A stretch of 64,000 nucleotides of DNA from Acanthosoma haemorrhoidale. Lineage: Eukaryota; Arthropoda; Insecta; Hemiptera; Acanthosomatidae. Numbering within the stretch: position 1 is the stretch's first letter; every line of letters starts with the position of its first letter. Positions 42,301-57,300 of the stretch are shown here, one piece after another. Both the position numbers and the translations under genes were made by a program. The notes below the pieces were generated by a model. The model was not told the origin of the DNA, ran no database searches, and worked only from the letters and a program-made list of their open reading frames with translations. The stretch covers positions 54,581,239 to 54,645,238 of the forward strand of contig OV884012.1 of assembly GCA_930367205.1 (NCBI GenBank), given 5' to 3'.

Positions 42301-45300
42301 AGTTTGAATGTCAATCGGTAGAGAGCAGCACCTCCTGGACGCCCTCTAGACTTATCAGTCATTTTAGTACAATTCTAGCTGCCTGTCGGAAGAGGGAAAT
42401 TATAAAGAGCCCCATGGGGATGAAGAAATTTTCTGAACTGGGAAGAAGAGATCTCCATCCAAGAAGGAAGAAAATGAGTGTTGGATTCAAATGGTTGCCA
42501 GTCACTTTTCTGACACCATGTGACAAAACGTTTCAAAATCCTCGAGAAGAAGTTGGATTATAGATGACCAGGAGGTACAGCAGGAGTTAAAGACAAAGCT
42601 GCATAGAATAAGTTTCTAATGACATCCCCACCAGAGAGCCATGACATCCCCCATGGAAATTAAACCTCTCCACCAAAGGAAGAGGCAGGACACGATGGAG
42701 GATAAGGCGTGCTACTCCAGGCCTGATGAGCCCCCTACAAAATTAGTATTCCGGAACAGATCATCATCAAGGTCAGAACTTAACTTATTTAATGTAACAT
42801 GGAATAATCCAAATCAGGAGCAGCTGATTGCTGTTGAATTTGAATTTTTTTATTTCAATGTAATTACTACGATGTGGTCAATGCTTTCTTCATTTAATCA
42901 GTAGTCATTTACTTAATTTTAGTTTTTTAGTCAACTATAATTTGTTACTCCTTATGTTCCCCTTTTACAACATTAACCCTCTGAACATCATTAAAAATAT
43001 TTTATTTACAGATGATTTGACTATGTATGTTAATATTTTGTGAACTATTCTTGGTTCCCTTCCAAAGTGATCCACTTATATATGTTAAAACTAATTTTTT
43101 TATTTTTTAAATTAAATTAAATCGCAGTTTATATTCAATTGGCATAATTTTGATTTTTCCAAAATTTAATGTAAATTTTCCACAGTTTGACACCATTTCA
43201 AATCTTTAATCTTGGCCACTTAAAATTTTTACTATTAAAAGTCATACTGGCTGAAACACTAACCTTAAACTGAACATCGATCCTGTAAAACCGTTCAGAA
43301 TCTTCTGGTAACTGGTTTTTTATATCTTCGGAGCTCATAAATATGGATTCAAGATGCGTCCAAGTTCTTTGAACTTCAAACCATACAGTAATGATCTGGT
43401 CTGCAAGACATAGTTTCGCTTGCCAAGAAGAAACCTCTTCCAAAAAATGTGCTATGAATTTTGAAGTTATTAAATTTTGTAATTGCACCTAAAAGATATA
43501 AAAAAGATTACAGCTACCATTAAATTATAAAGGTATGCAAAACTCAAAAAATAAAATTTCACTTCAAAAATATGGGTCGAATCTTTATAAAATGAAAACT
43601 CAATTTTCATGAAAATTTATTTTATGAACATGGACATTTTTCATTGAGTAGGCAAAGTTTATGGTTTGACCACTGTGAATTTCTAACTATGTAGTTTAGT
43701 ATTTTTATCACTTACTTAGTAGCTGATTTTGTATTCAAGAAGTTACTCATTTACCCTAATGAGACTGAGTTAACCATGACCAGAGCCATCCCATTAAGAA
43801 AAATTCCTAGGGAGAGCCGGGGATTGAATCTGGGACTCTGCAGTTAGAAGTCAGCATGCTAACCACCCGACTACAGGAACGGTCATTAAAAACTAATAAC
43901 CACATTAAAAGTTTAAAGTAATTTCCATGTCCCCATTAATTTTTTTTTTAAATAAACATCTTCATTTGTGTAGGAAATCTCACAAACTAAATCATTGGAC
44001 CTGTTACAAAACTAAATCACGCCTAAATGATAAATAATAACATTATGATATTACAAGTATACATAGCTATATTAGATATTATTAATAGGTATAAAAACTG
44101 TTTCTGCGGTTTTGTAGCCAACTCCCATGTCTAACTTCAGAAACCCAGGTTTCGATTCCCAGATCCTCTAAATAAAAAAATGGTGAGGATACTGATTATT
44201 AAATCAACTAGTATACTATACAACAATAAATAAATTTAACTATAACCTGATTCTCTTCAAGAGTTTCTATAAGCTGCTCACTAGCCCGCAATAATATAAC
44301 ACCAGTGCGTGCATGCTCTTCCTGTTCTAATTCCATTGCACTCCAAGTAACACCTAATTCCCTCAACATTTTCTCCATCGACATTTCCTTTACAGCCTTA
44401 TCTACAATATTTTTGACTTCATCTTCACATTCGTGCAAATTTAGTTCCAAAAGATCAGCTAGAGTTGTATCCATGTTCATGACAAATTCAACCTAAAGTA
44501 TCAACCAAAGAAATTATTTATAGGACTGGTATGACTAACTTTTATAGTTATATTGCTAGTATTCTAAGTTATAAACTAGAATATACAAATATTTTCCTTA
44601 TTTTAAGTCAACAAATTATCTGAACAGACAATGGTTTATTGCTCTTTTGTAGTAGTTTTAAGGGTAGGTCTGTAAACTGTCTTATCAAGAACTACCCACT
44701 TGTATTTACAGAAGTGAAATAATATATAAATATATATCCTGCAATATTTTCAGAAGGTGAGCAGTTATTTTTGAGGATGAAGCGGGGTGTGCTGGCAATT
44801 GGTAAAAATGTGAACAACGAAGCGATAAAATCTGTTCCACTATGTCTATAGGACTAATTTTCCATGCTAAACGTCTTGAGCTGCACCCAACTGGTCATGT
44901 GATCCATATCGGCCAGTATAGCTAAACCGAAAAAGGTTCCATCGTTGTTTACTATTGTCTAGGCCACAATACAAAATAATGAAATAATGTGCTGCTACAT
45001 GATTGATTAATTATTAATTTAAACTAAATTTGGAACAAAAACATGTAATTTTCATGAAGACAATGTGTAGAGTAAGTTTTATTTTTGAATGCTAACTCTA
45101 CCTAAAAAGCATATCAATTATTATTAATTGGAGATAGCATAATAACAATATTTTTAATGGACTTATATTTAACTAGCTTAATTATCTGGCATTGCAATAG
45201 TGTATATAAATTTATGTAGCTGCTTTTAAATTTTCCAGATCGAAATGACTATGAAAATATCTCATAAACAGTAACCGCTAGTTTGTGATAAGTGAAAGAA

Positions 45301-48300
45301 ATGTCAAGAGTTTCATGTCCTTTAAAATGGTATAGAGATAAAACTACTTCCCTTTTGGGGTCTATCTATGTTGTATAAAATACCAAATAACTTATTAACT
45401 GCAGAAAATACATAATAAAATTTTTTCCAAAAGGGTGCATAATGCAATATAATTTTACTGAGTTTCTAGGATGCTACGTGAAAAATATGAAGTTAATAAA
45501 AAACATTATAATTATTATTTTCCTGATTACACAGGTCAGTATATATCTATTTTTTAGTTTAGTGTTATAAATGCATACCACAAGCTAATAAAAATATGTA
45601 TAAATTTCTTAGAAACAGCTAAATATATAACCATCTAAAATAGTTATTACAAATGAATAAAAAAAAATCTCAAAGCTTAACGAAAAAACAATTACATTTA
45701 AGAAAATTAGTTTATTATATCTAAATGACAGTGATAAATAAGCTTGCAATTAAAATACAATTGAGATGTGCAGCTATGATTTTTACTAACATATTAATTA
45801 CACTAACAGTATATACATTAAAGAGATAACATAACTTACCGTGAACTGAGGGGGCAAGCAAACTATACTCTGCAAAAATAGCAAATATTATAGCAAATTA
45901 AGCAATCATTAATTTTCCATGAGAAAATTATCTAATAGAACAAAATTTACTAGCCATCTTAACGTTTTAAAAGATGTTTATGCATTATGTACAGTGCAAT
46001 ATTAATAATTGAAGTAACTTTTTAAAATTATTTCATTAAAAATATGTTTTATTTACAAAATATGTACAATGATATCATTTCGTTTGACAAGTATGTCACA
46101 TAAGAATCAGGAAAAAGTGTAATTTTAATCCTATATTCTCATTATTTTTTTTTATTATAACTGTCTACAGTTCTATATAGTGACTTTTTTGATTCAATAA
46201 CTACACCAAAATTATTACTAATACATGCTGCAGCAACACATGAAGCTATATACAGATGTACAGACATGTCCTATTTGATTATAAAGGAGTAAATATCCGT
46301 ATTGTCCATAATAGCTTTGATATTAAATGATTTATTACATTAAGGTGGAAGAGTTAGCTACGCTATCAGGAATCAGACTAAAAACTTAATAAAATGATTG
46401 TCACGATTAAGTAAATTAACAGATTTTCTTAGGATATGAACCCCACTCCTTACTGAAATAAAGCCATAAATTTATCTATTATACTACATGAAAGTCCCAT
46501 TATTATTTATTAGTAAAGGATTCCCATTATTTACACTTAAGTAAAGGAAGTGTGTGACATTTACTAAGTGTAAATGTGAAGAATGTCATCAACATAGAAA
46601 GGGGAAAAACATCATCATTATATGTAGAATCAATAAGAAGAAAATGGCCTTACCTTCACTGGAATTCAATAATTACCAAGTAATACAGCTTTCAAGATAA
46701 GTCAAAAACTAAGACTTGGATATTTTTATTTATTATAACTCATTCAAAGCAGAACAATTCTATTGTTACTTCCACCAAAGAAATAAAAATATCTATTTAT
46801 TCATTCCGATCGGAATACATTTTTGTAATAATAATTCTATATCTAAGCACATTTAGGCATTTATTTTGAGACTACAGAAAGTGAGTTATTTGATTTTCTT
46901 TATCACCTTACAGTAGTTCTATTTTTGTTGTAGATCTACTCTACAGCAAGAATTTTATCTCACTTTTTACAATGGACAAAATTATGTGTCAAACAATGCG
47001 AGGTGTATTTAATTTTTAAAAATTCAAGAATTAAGAATGAATGCTTTTCCTAAAATATTTTTAGGATGGAGTCGGCTCAAAAGAAATCCATGATATAGGT
47101 AGCACCATTTGTATGTTTTACCAGAGGTAAGGGTAACAAATTGTGGCCAGCTGAGAGTGGCATACACAAATCAATGTCATTATAAATTTCTTTCTTCATT
47201 TTTTGCACAGTATTTATCTGTTTGGACTTAAGACCATCATGTATTCCGATCAAAGGCAGGAAAATTGGGTTAACTAAAGGTATGCTCCCTTTTCTAGCCA
47301 GTGTGGAAATGATGAGTGTATTTGGTGAGGTAGCCATGGAAAAAAAAAACTGTTCCCTTTAACAGAAAAGTGGAGAGAGATTCTCTATTTCTTTTTAACA
47401 GAATTAGAAACAAATTTATGTTTTTAGATATGAACACAATGGTCCTCAAAGCAGACATCAAATTCATAGAAAATTCTTTATTACCTTAGTAGAATTTATA
47501 AACTGGTACCAATGCCTCTCTCTGATAGCAGCATTTTGTAGTTCCCCAACAGCCTTTAGAGAAGTGAGCATGTTCTTAACATTAGCTTCTAATGTCATAT
47601 AAGTATCCCACACTTTCATTTCCTTATCAAACGCTTAAAACGATAAATTTATGAGCAACAAAACTGCATACAAATGTTGATCTGACATAAAAATGTAAAA
47701 AATGACACCAAAAGTATACCTCTAATATCTTTTGCAAACTTTTTGCATTCAATATCCATGTTTTCCACATCCACTTTTCTCCAGGGTGTTTTTTTCCAGT
47801 CTTCAATGCTTGTTTTTACGATTTGAATATAATCCCAAAGTTGCTGTAAGAGAAGCATTGATCTTTCAACTTATGTCATGATTTTAGATAGAGTCAAATA
47901 AAAAAAAAATCCTAAACCTTGAGCATGCGAAGCTCTCTCCGACATTGTTTTAAATACTTGAATTCTGGCACATTAAGTTCAAATAATGATGCTGAGTCCT
48001 GTAATTGGTTCATCTCTTTTTCAAATTCTGTTATTTTTAAATCTTCTTTGTCAAGTAAATAATAAGGTTCTCCACAATCATATCTATTTAACAATATAAA
48101 AATGTTAAAGAAGATTAAATTAGTAAAAATTAAACAAAACTATAACAATAGAAAGGTTTAATGTAAATATGAGCTTTCTGTCTGTTGAAAAAAAATGTCA
48201 ATTTATATTACATGAGGGGAAGGCTAAAAAAAATTTTTGTTATAAGGCAATTCAAAGTGATGAGATTTGATCTACTTAAATTTTATTATATAATCCTTTC

Positions 48301-51300
48301 ATCTCTGAAAGGGACTTTAGGAATAGATGATAGTCTGAAAGGTCATTGAGTAAGAATAAAATAATAAAGTTTAAGAAGGATTGAATCACATCATTTTGAA
48401 TGACTTATTAATATTTACCCTAAATAAAATACTCTAGAATCCAATTTTTTCTGTGGCCTATAGATATTACTTGACATAAATATATTACTGGTATATACCT
48501 TAAGAATTGAGATTTTTTAAAATCATCTCTATATCTATTTTGTCTTATATCAAATAAAGAAATTTTTTTTCTGATCGAAACAACTTCAGCAGCCTGCAGA
48601 GGTGAAACTTGCTGTTTTACATTAGATGCAAGCTTCTTAGTACTATTCCATTGCTCCGGAAGCTCCTGAAATGGATATATAAAATATTTTAAGTGAATTA
48701 TTTTTTTAATCAATAAACAAAGATCGATATAATGTTTTTTTTTTTTTTACAATTGGGATTTGATGTCATTTCGTACTAGTATCAAAAGCAGAAAGCGTTG
48801 ATGTACCACACATATATTTATTTCACCTTTTATATCTGATGATAAAGAGAGAATTTCAAAATTATTTATTCTATTGGCTAAAAAAATCTAAAAACAAAAC
48901 ATATTAACAGTAAAAAAGGATATGAAAAAAATGAAACTTGCCTAGCTTGAGTTAATTCTAAATGGAGAGATCTCTGGGCTTGTTGGAAAACAGTAACTGA
49001 TTTAATACCTGAAGGAACCCAATTGGAATACTGCAAATCTAACCTTCTCATACTTCTTGACATTTATAATGTTTTAATGAATACTTGTCTGCTATGAGTT
49101 TGTGTAAAAATGTAAAATTAACTAATCACACAGAAACCAAACATACTTTGACTATCAAGAAAATTGAAAAAAAAGTTTATGTGTTAAAAAAATAAATGTT
49201 ACAATTCTTACTTGAAGTAAGACGTTAGCTTCTTGGGGGAGTTCCATTTCATAGGTCTTTAGAAGCTGAATGGTATCTTGTAACGGAGTGAACATATCAT
49301 CAGTAGTAGGCAACCTTTCTTTAACTTGCATTAAATACCCCATAACTTTTACGAGACCTACATAATCACCTTCTGCCACAGGCTGCATCAACCCCTCGTC
49401 CGCTTCATGGATGAATTTTGAAAGTTCCCATAGACTAGAGAACAATGTTAATATAAAAATTAATAATAACAAACTCATAAAATTTAAATAGATTGATAAC
49501 CAATAAAAATACCTCTCCGTGACATGTTTCAGCAAATATTCTTTAAACATTAAAGACCATTTAGTAACTATGTTTAATAGACTAGTTTTAAAAGGTTGAA
49601 TGTCCAGTTGAAACCATTTATCAAATATTTCTGTAACTTTTAGCTTTTCTATTTCTAAATAAATAGATTCAAAGTAATCAATCTAGAAATGAACATGTAC
49701 AAACATCTATTGAACATAATGAACATGTATAAATCAAAAATTAAGTTTATAAGCAATAATTCATTTTTAAAAACTAAGGTGTAACAGTAACAATCTATTT
49801 CATGCCAACTGACTATGGTGTAACTTTATGTCAATATTGTCTGCCACCAAATGGGTATGTTTTATAATTTTGTAACAATCACAAATTAAAAATGAAATGA
49901 TTACCAAACAATATAAAAAATAACATTAATTGTTGTATATTATCCCACTAGTGTTAAAAAATAAATAAATAATGGTATGAGAGAAGAAATTGAACCCTGG
50001 ACCTCTTGGTTTACATCCAGGCCCTATACTAAATTACCAACTCTGTCTAGAGTTAGAGTATTTTTCAATTTTCTTAACAGGTTTTGAGTTTGAGTCCTGG
50101 TGTGGGACATGAAGATATGGTAAAGAGTAGTGATCTTAATTCAGTTTTATACAACAGAGCATGAATTGTTATTATTGATGGAAACAATCTCTAAGTTAAA
50201 AAATGAAACAAAAGTCACTGTTATATAAATTGCTTTTAATTATTTAAATATATTTACTTGTTGTTTGAACATATCCATAGTTGGTGCTTGGGCTTCAGGG
50301 GTTATATTCAATTCAATTTCTTCCAATGTGAGTGGCCTTCCATAAGTTAGGAACTGCTGCATGTAGAGTTGTCGGTCCTCAACCCAAAGATTACTATAAA
50401 CTTCAAAACTTGTACAAAAATCCAGAACCTGAAAAATTCATACAGAGAAAAATTACAACACTATATGTCGGGATATTGGGTGTCCCCAAGGGGAAAAAAT
50501 GCCCGCCGCGGGCTAGGGCCACTACAACCCTAGCCGCTGTCTGGCCAAGAAAGAGATAAAATGGGTGGACCTGTGGTCTTTGACCTTTGCTGGCATCCAG
50601 CTTTATTCGTATTGATCTGACTCCATAAGATAAGAAGGTGTGCCCCGACAAAGCACTATGTTCAGGAGAAGAGGAACAGGGTAGGCTTATAGGTAGTTTA
50701 TGTGGTCTTGAAATGACCACAAATTCACACTCGGTATCTAAGGGTAGGCGAAAACCGTCCGGATCCTTAAGGCGAGTGTGACCCGGAGAGAGGCAGACTG
50801 GATCGCTGTGGGAGATGCTACTAGGTAAAGTTTGTAGGGCCACGGCGACCGTCATCCACGAGAAAGAGGTCTCTTCCAAGGAGGTGCTAGCTTTAGCAAG
50901 AGAAAGGTAGAGAATCCCACTAGGAAGGTGTGGGGTCTGAAAACACCGGACTAAAACATACCCAGATTAGGAAAGAGAGATGCAGAGTTAGTTGAATAAG
51001 AAAGCCATGGTTTGAGTAGAGCACCAAACGCCAGTGCAGAGAGAGAGAGAGAGAGAGAGCGCAGTGTTCCTCAGGTGACGGGTGCTGAGAGTCTGTCGAA
51101 TGGCTCAAATCTGGCTATAGTCAGCCCAGCAGCAGTGGGGGGTCGCCCCAAATACCTGCGGCTGTTTTGTACTCTAGTTTTCCCCTCTCTTAACTGACAC
51201 TTTAGGGTTTTTATTATTAAAATATGGAAACATAGGTGGATATTTTCTAGGTCAAGAATAGGGGAACTTCTAATTATTTGTGATAAAGAGGTTGACACAA

Positions 51301-54300
51301 CACTATATTATTGTAAAGCTCAATATAACTATACACTATTTATTGTTGTGTACTATAATTAAGTGATTGAATAATGATATAAATTAATATGTCTCTCTAT
51401 CTCAATCAATTGAGCCATTAAAGTTTTGATTACATAAGCCATATTACAAAATTACATATTTTTTAAATTGCACTCCATTAAGTATTACATATGTTATTAT
51501 GTATCAGCAGCTTACTTCTTCCACTACATTTTGAACATTTTGCATGATTTCTTTCCTCATTTCTTCAATATCTTCATTGTTTTCAACGTCTTTCTGAAAT
51601 TAAAGAAAAAATAATATTTAACAATAACAAATTATTAAAATATCTAGGATCTTATTTTTTATCTTACCAGATAATGTGGATAATCACAAACAGAAATTCT
51701 CAGAATCAATGCCCCCATGTTTACAATGTCTGTTAAAATTTCTTTTACAATGTTTGAAAAGCAATTTTCTGCAGAAGTATCGAGAGGAGGATCGCAATAT
51801 AGAGTCATATCTTTTTCATTGAGGGTTAGCTGCACGCTCAGTAATGGTTGCAAATTGTTTTTTGGATCCATGTGCTCATTGAGATAGGCTAAACTATATG
51901 ACATTGAAATATACATTAAATGAAAATTTGTATTTTCTAATTAATAGTGTATATTAAGTGAAAGCATTTTTTAAATTTTGTGTAGGACATATGGAGCAGA
52001 CAAACCACTCAAGAAAACTAAAATTATCTTATAGAAAGTTCACAAACAGCTCAATAAAAAAAGTTTAATTGTACTCATAATGAAAAATTTATTTAGCTAC
52101 AATAAAGTATCCAAGAAAATAATCTTACCTGCAACCTATGGTCGATAGTAATGCATCATTTACAATGGTGTCAATATAGCTAACATAATTTTTCCAAGGT
52201 TTATTCAAAGTCTTTTCTTCCATACCAAACAAAGTCTTATTTTCTTCAATCAGGTTGTGAATTTGAATTCCAACTTTTGTCATTTCACTGTAACTATTAA
52301 TTTAACAAAATTTTGAAAATGATAATTTTTTATTATTTAGTATTTTAAAATGAAGTGTTAAGTATAAAGCCAAAATATGTTTTTCTTTTTACAATTATCC
52401 TTTTAGGGAATGTAAGAAATTATTGTAGTTTGTATTTATCTAATGTTTCATATATTTAGTCCACAATTTAGTTACAAGCAAGCATTGGTAGTCTCTGAAG
52501 AACTTTGTACATATTTTTTGCGATTTTTAAGTTTATTACTCTGGTTCCAATTATATTCTCCTTCGACTAATAAAATGAAACATCGTTTGTATTTGATAAA
52601 AAGAATTTGAATGCTTGGGGCATTCAAGCAGAAACTCCAAAACAGAGATACAGAATTAGAAAAGGTTTTTGCTCTGAAGGCAAAATATTGAAATTTTATA
52701 TGGCGTTAAAACAACCTGTTAAAATAAAATATAATACCGTTTCTGTATCCTCTCTCCTTTATCTTCTAAGGACAATAATGAACTAGGCCCATCCATTCGC
52801 AAAAAAAGTGGTAACTTACTCCAGGTCTCTATCAACGATCGTATTGTTAAAACATTTGCCTGTGTCTTGTTTAATGGTTCTTGTACAGCTTCAACCAGTT
52901 TATGCAACTTTGCAATGTAGTCAAGAAGATCTGTACAAACACACAAGTAGCAACCAATAAAACACCACAAATAGAATTAATATTCCGTTTTTACAAGTTT
53001 GTCTTACCATTTGATCTCCAGTTCATATTATTTTCTCCTTCAAATATTAACTCATCAATTTGTTCAATTTTGTCCTGAATTAATTCAAATTCCACAAGTC
53101 TGCTGTCCTGCCTTGTTTTATTATACCTAAATAGAAAACCGGGTGATTCAGAAAATTCTAAAAAGATTTTTAAAGTAATGTAAGTATTGTACTTACCACT
53201 GTAATATAATATTTAACTGAACGGTGTAATTCCTATACTGGTCCCTTTTTTCATATAACTCTAAAGCAGATGTAGGAATATTTTCAATATTCTTCAACTG
53301 AAGGTAGTGCACTTCACGTAAAATTGCATCTAACTAAAATGATGTAATGATTACCGAAAAATTCATTTACTGTACATAAAAATCTGGAGTGATTGTAGCA
53401 TATAGTAAGCAAATAACTATTTAACAAACCTGAGGATGAAAATTAAGAAGTACATGGGTCTTAGATAAATTTCTAGAGATAATGCTCCTACGTAGGTTAA
53501 GCTCAATTTGCTCATCAACCTTACTACTCCAGTCATTAAATAGATCATTCTCCAATTTCTTAAACCTTATTAATAATCCATCAAATTTTCTGTATAAAAT
53601 ATTGGCTTCTTTGGTTTTTGCAATGCTGTGACAGAAATAACAAACCTAAGTTTATTCAAATTTTTTCATCCACTTGAAGATTTCTAAGGTAATAAGCCTT
53701 CTGGTACATAGCTTTAATATTTTTAAAAATTATTTAAAATTAACATATTCGATTCCATGTTGATATATTTTTAATTTAATGTATCACAAAATCCCATTTT
53801 ATGTAATAATTTTATTATTATTAGTAGTAGTATTAAAATACCATCAAAGATGCAAATTATAATTTGGGATTCCTTTATGGTAAAAAAAAGACACCTTTCT
53901 CCTCTATAAAAATGTTGTGGTGCACATAGTTTACTTCAAGAAATAACAAGTGTACCCACACTGAACAAATTTGAGCATCTCTAGGAGCCTACAGTATATT
54001 AAAAGAAATGTTTTTTAAGTTTCTTTAGTGCAAACGTAATAATGTTGTGAAGCTGAGGTTAGTACTACCAATCAGCAAAGAAGCTGTCTAATGAAAAGCT
54101 AAACTACAAATGAATAGCAATGATCCAATGAGAAGCCACATAAAGTGGACATTACGAAAATAAAATTGAATTGCTTGAGGCCCCCTTGACTAGAAACCCC
54201 AGTAGCACAGCTTTGACCATTAGTTTATTTTTTGCCTGACCAGTCATTTTACAGCTCTTAGATAAATCCCTTTTAGAATTTGAATTTTTTTAGGATACCC

Positions 54301-57300
54301 TTATTATTTGAATTTGTTTTTAAAGACTTATGCTTAAATTTTTTTATTTTACTCTTAAAATTTGCCTTAATAGATCATTAGTCCAGTGCAACATAGATTA
54401 CTGGTGAAGAGAAAAAAAAATAGTGGAAAAACACTATATACTTGTGATCTAGTGCTTTGAATTTCATTACGGAGTGTGTAATTCTCTCTCTTAGCATTTC
54501 AATCCAATGAAGAGCCCCAGAAGTTGGTGGAATATGAATATCTGTTTCTATTTTATGGCCAGCTCTATGTCATAAAACTTGTTCGTTGAACGTTTCCTGG
54601 AACAGAAAATAAACAAGAATATAAAAACTAATATAGCTTATATTAATCTTTTCTAGATTATGGAACAAAGATATAACACGTTGCTTCAGCCCACAGAGGG
54701 GCCTAATGCATTAAAAAACTTATTAAAGAAATGAATTTTTAAAAATCACATATATATTTTCTGTTGTTCTTCAAAAAGGAATTTAAATCTACTTGAAAAT
54801 TCCTTTTTTAAATATCAATCTTACTTCAATGCAGTCAAGCTCAACTTTAAGCAGATTTAGGACTTCTTTAAATTTGTCATCAAATTCTCTATTTATTAAT
54901 GGCCTTTCTAAGAATGTACTGATTATTTCAATTAGCTGGAAAAATATACAGAAATTTTATTAGTTTACTTTGTAAAATTTAGCTTTGCCAAGTTTATCTT
55001 GAAATTTTCTGGAATTACCTTAAAGGCACCTTCTAAATTGGAACAGTCATCAAATGCAAGGCACAATATAGCAGCTAATCTCTTATCCAAATCACATATA
55101 TTTTCTTGAAAGTTTTCATAGTCATACTGAAATGTTGGATCGTCAGGATTGAGAACATCGTAAGATTTACTAGAAAATTCGGTGAGGTAAGAGTTGAACT
55201 GCAGGGAAATGGTCACAAGCTGAGCACTGAGTACACTTCCCTTTACGTTTCCAATCTCAAGCCTCTCTAGTTTTACGAATTCCAATACAGTGAGATAAAA
55301 TTTCTAAAAAACAAAAATCAATCTTTTATGGTTGAATACTGTTTATAAAAGTAGATCCAAGGATTAGTTGCCTTGTTTTGTTTTTAGTTTTTGATACAAT
55401 AAATTATATCGGATAGTTGGATTGATGGGAATTGGCACAGGTTGAAAAAAAAAGTTAGATTTTCATCAAATTTATTTATGGATGAGCCTTTTGACATATG
55501 TTTGTTTACATCAGCTATACATGAGATAGCCTGAGAATATGAATAGTTTAGGGCACCTTGGTGAACCTATACAATACATTCATATCTAACAATGGACAGT
55601 CAGTTTCAGATATCATTTTATTTATTTTTTAGCTGCCGAAATAATTAAATAAATAAATAAAGACATCAACATACAAAGCAAATAAGAAGTAAAATATGAT
55701 GAAAAATATCTATAGTCTGGGTGCCACACAGGGCCAAGACCTTCCGTCCATATACTTTTATCTGAAATAATATTATTTATTTACATACTCCATATTTTCG
55801 AGTGAAAATACTTAACCACCTCTAAAAACACTAAACCATTTCTTCTCAGTCACCATAAAGTATAGTTAAAATGGTGAGAAAAAAATAAAAAATAAGTAGT
55901 AATTTGTAATATATTAATTCCTTCAAATACCTTTAAGCTTATAAGCTGTGACTTGAGAAAACATAGTTACAGAAATGGGATTGCATTATTTTACCCCATA
56001 GTTTCCATTGTTACTTCTTAACTAATAGATAATCTGTTTAATTTGAATTGTTATGGAATTTAACTTCAAAATTTCAGATTGATTGGATTTTAAGCACTAT
56101 CCCTTTTACATGTAATCCCAAAAATAATAAACCTATACAATATAAATAATTATTTGTGGCCATAACATTACTACCCCAACTCCAAGTAAAAAATAGTTGG
56201 TTTTACAAAAAAAAAAATATTGTACTATTTTTAGTACTTAGTGCAATACTCACCTGTATTGTGAGCAGCCTTTCTTTGAAATTATTTAAACGCTCAAAAA
56301 CTACATTGGGATGAAATGACCATAACTGAGGAGTTGTGCCTTCTTTAAAGCATGTTGGAAGTTTTTCTCTACATTCATTAAAAACAGTTCTGTAAATTAC
56401 AAATATAAAATATGATTAATAAATGGTGCTAATGATCAGTAATTGAGAGATTGTTACAATGATATCAATTCTTACCGGAAACTGTTCAGTGCATTTAATG
56501 ATACTTCAACTCTTTGCAATGCTTCATCTATGTCTGTTTGGAAAATTGAACTTGGATCGAGAAATTTCTTGGCCTAGAAATTAGAGGTACATGATCAAAC
56601 GTGCAACTAGATGCAAACCATTTAGTGCAGCAAATAGAAATTACTCCAAAATAACATTTTAATTTCTAAACTATTTCTATAATTTTATTAATTTATATTT
56701 ATTTTTAAATAAAATGATAAAAGGTTTTTTCTGTATCTTTATTTTTAGCTTGATTGAAAACTACTGTTGAAAAGAGATGAAAAAATTTTTAACAAATTTT
56801 AGAATTCAATAAAAAAAGAGTATTTTTTATCTCTTCTCTGAAAAGTAACAGCAAAGATCATTACTTGTCTAATATTTTACAAAATTATTTCTCTTTCATG
56901 CCTTCAAACATCTTATAGCTTAGCTATTGTTACTGACATTTTCAACGGCTTCTTAATTTTGCTTATTTTTCAAATTTGATGCTATCATTGGCTTTCTTGA
57001 AACCAGAAGCCATATGATCAATCCAACTCTATCATAGAAAGTCATTAAAAATGTGTTTTCAACTTTTAACTCAAACCTAGCAAATATTTCCTAATCCATT
57101 TAGAAATTTAATTTTTTAATAGCTTCTAAGAGAAGAGAGAAAACTTAAAAGTTAGAGCATTGGAGCTATATTTTTTTCAACTGTTGAACCTTAAAGAGCA
57201 TCTATATTTACAGCATTGTATAAGAATATACTTTTAAAATTTACGGTTGATTGGATCATTTTTATGCTAACAATCCAGCAACACACAGAAAGACTATATA

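Noticed and set aside
43790..43890. tRNA gene on the minus strand
   Set aside because: A- and B-boxes are good but the acceptor and anticodon arms do not pair as in a functional tRNA, and a SINE-like body follows.
47077..47337. 86-codon minus-strand frame, considered as a dynein exon
   Set aside because: No splice sites in a fitting phase and no likeness to the linker; exons 21 and 22 already join.
48938..49020. Possible extra dynein exon reading [20 protein letters not shown], with an AG|GCAAGT GC-type donor
   Set aside because: Exon 17 joins exon 18 directly in phase and matches the family there; the GC donor leaves the wrong phase and the added peptide has no counterpart in heavy chains.
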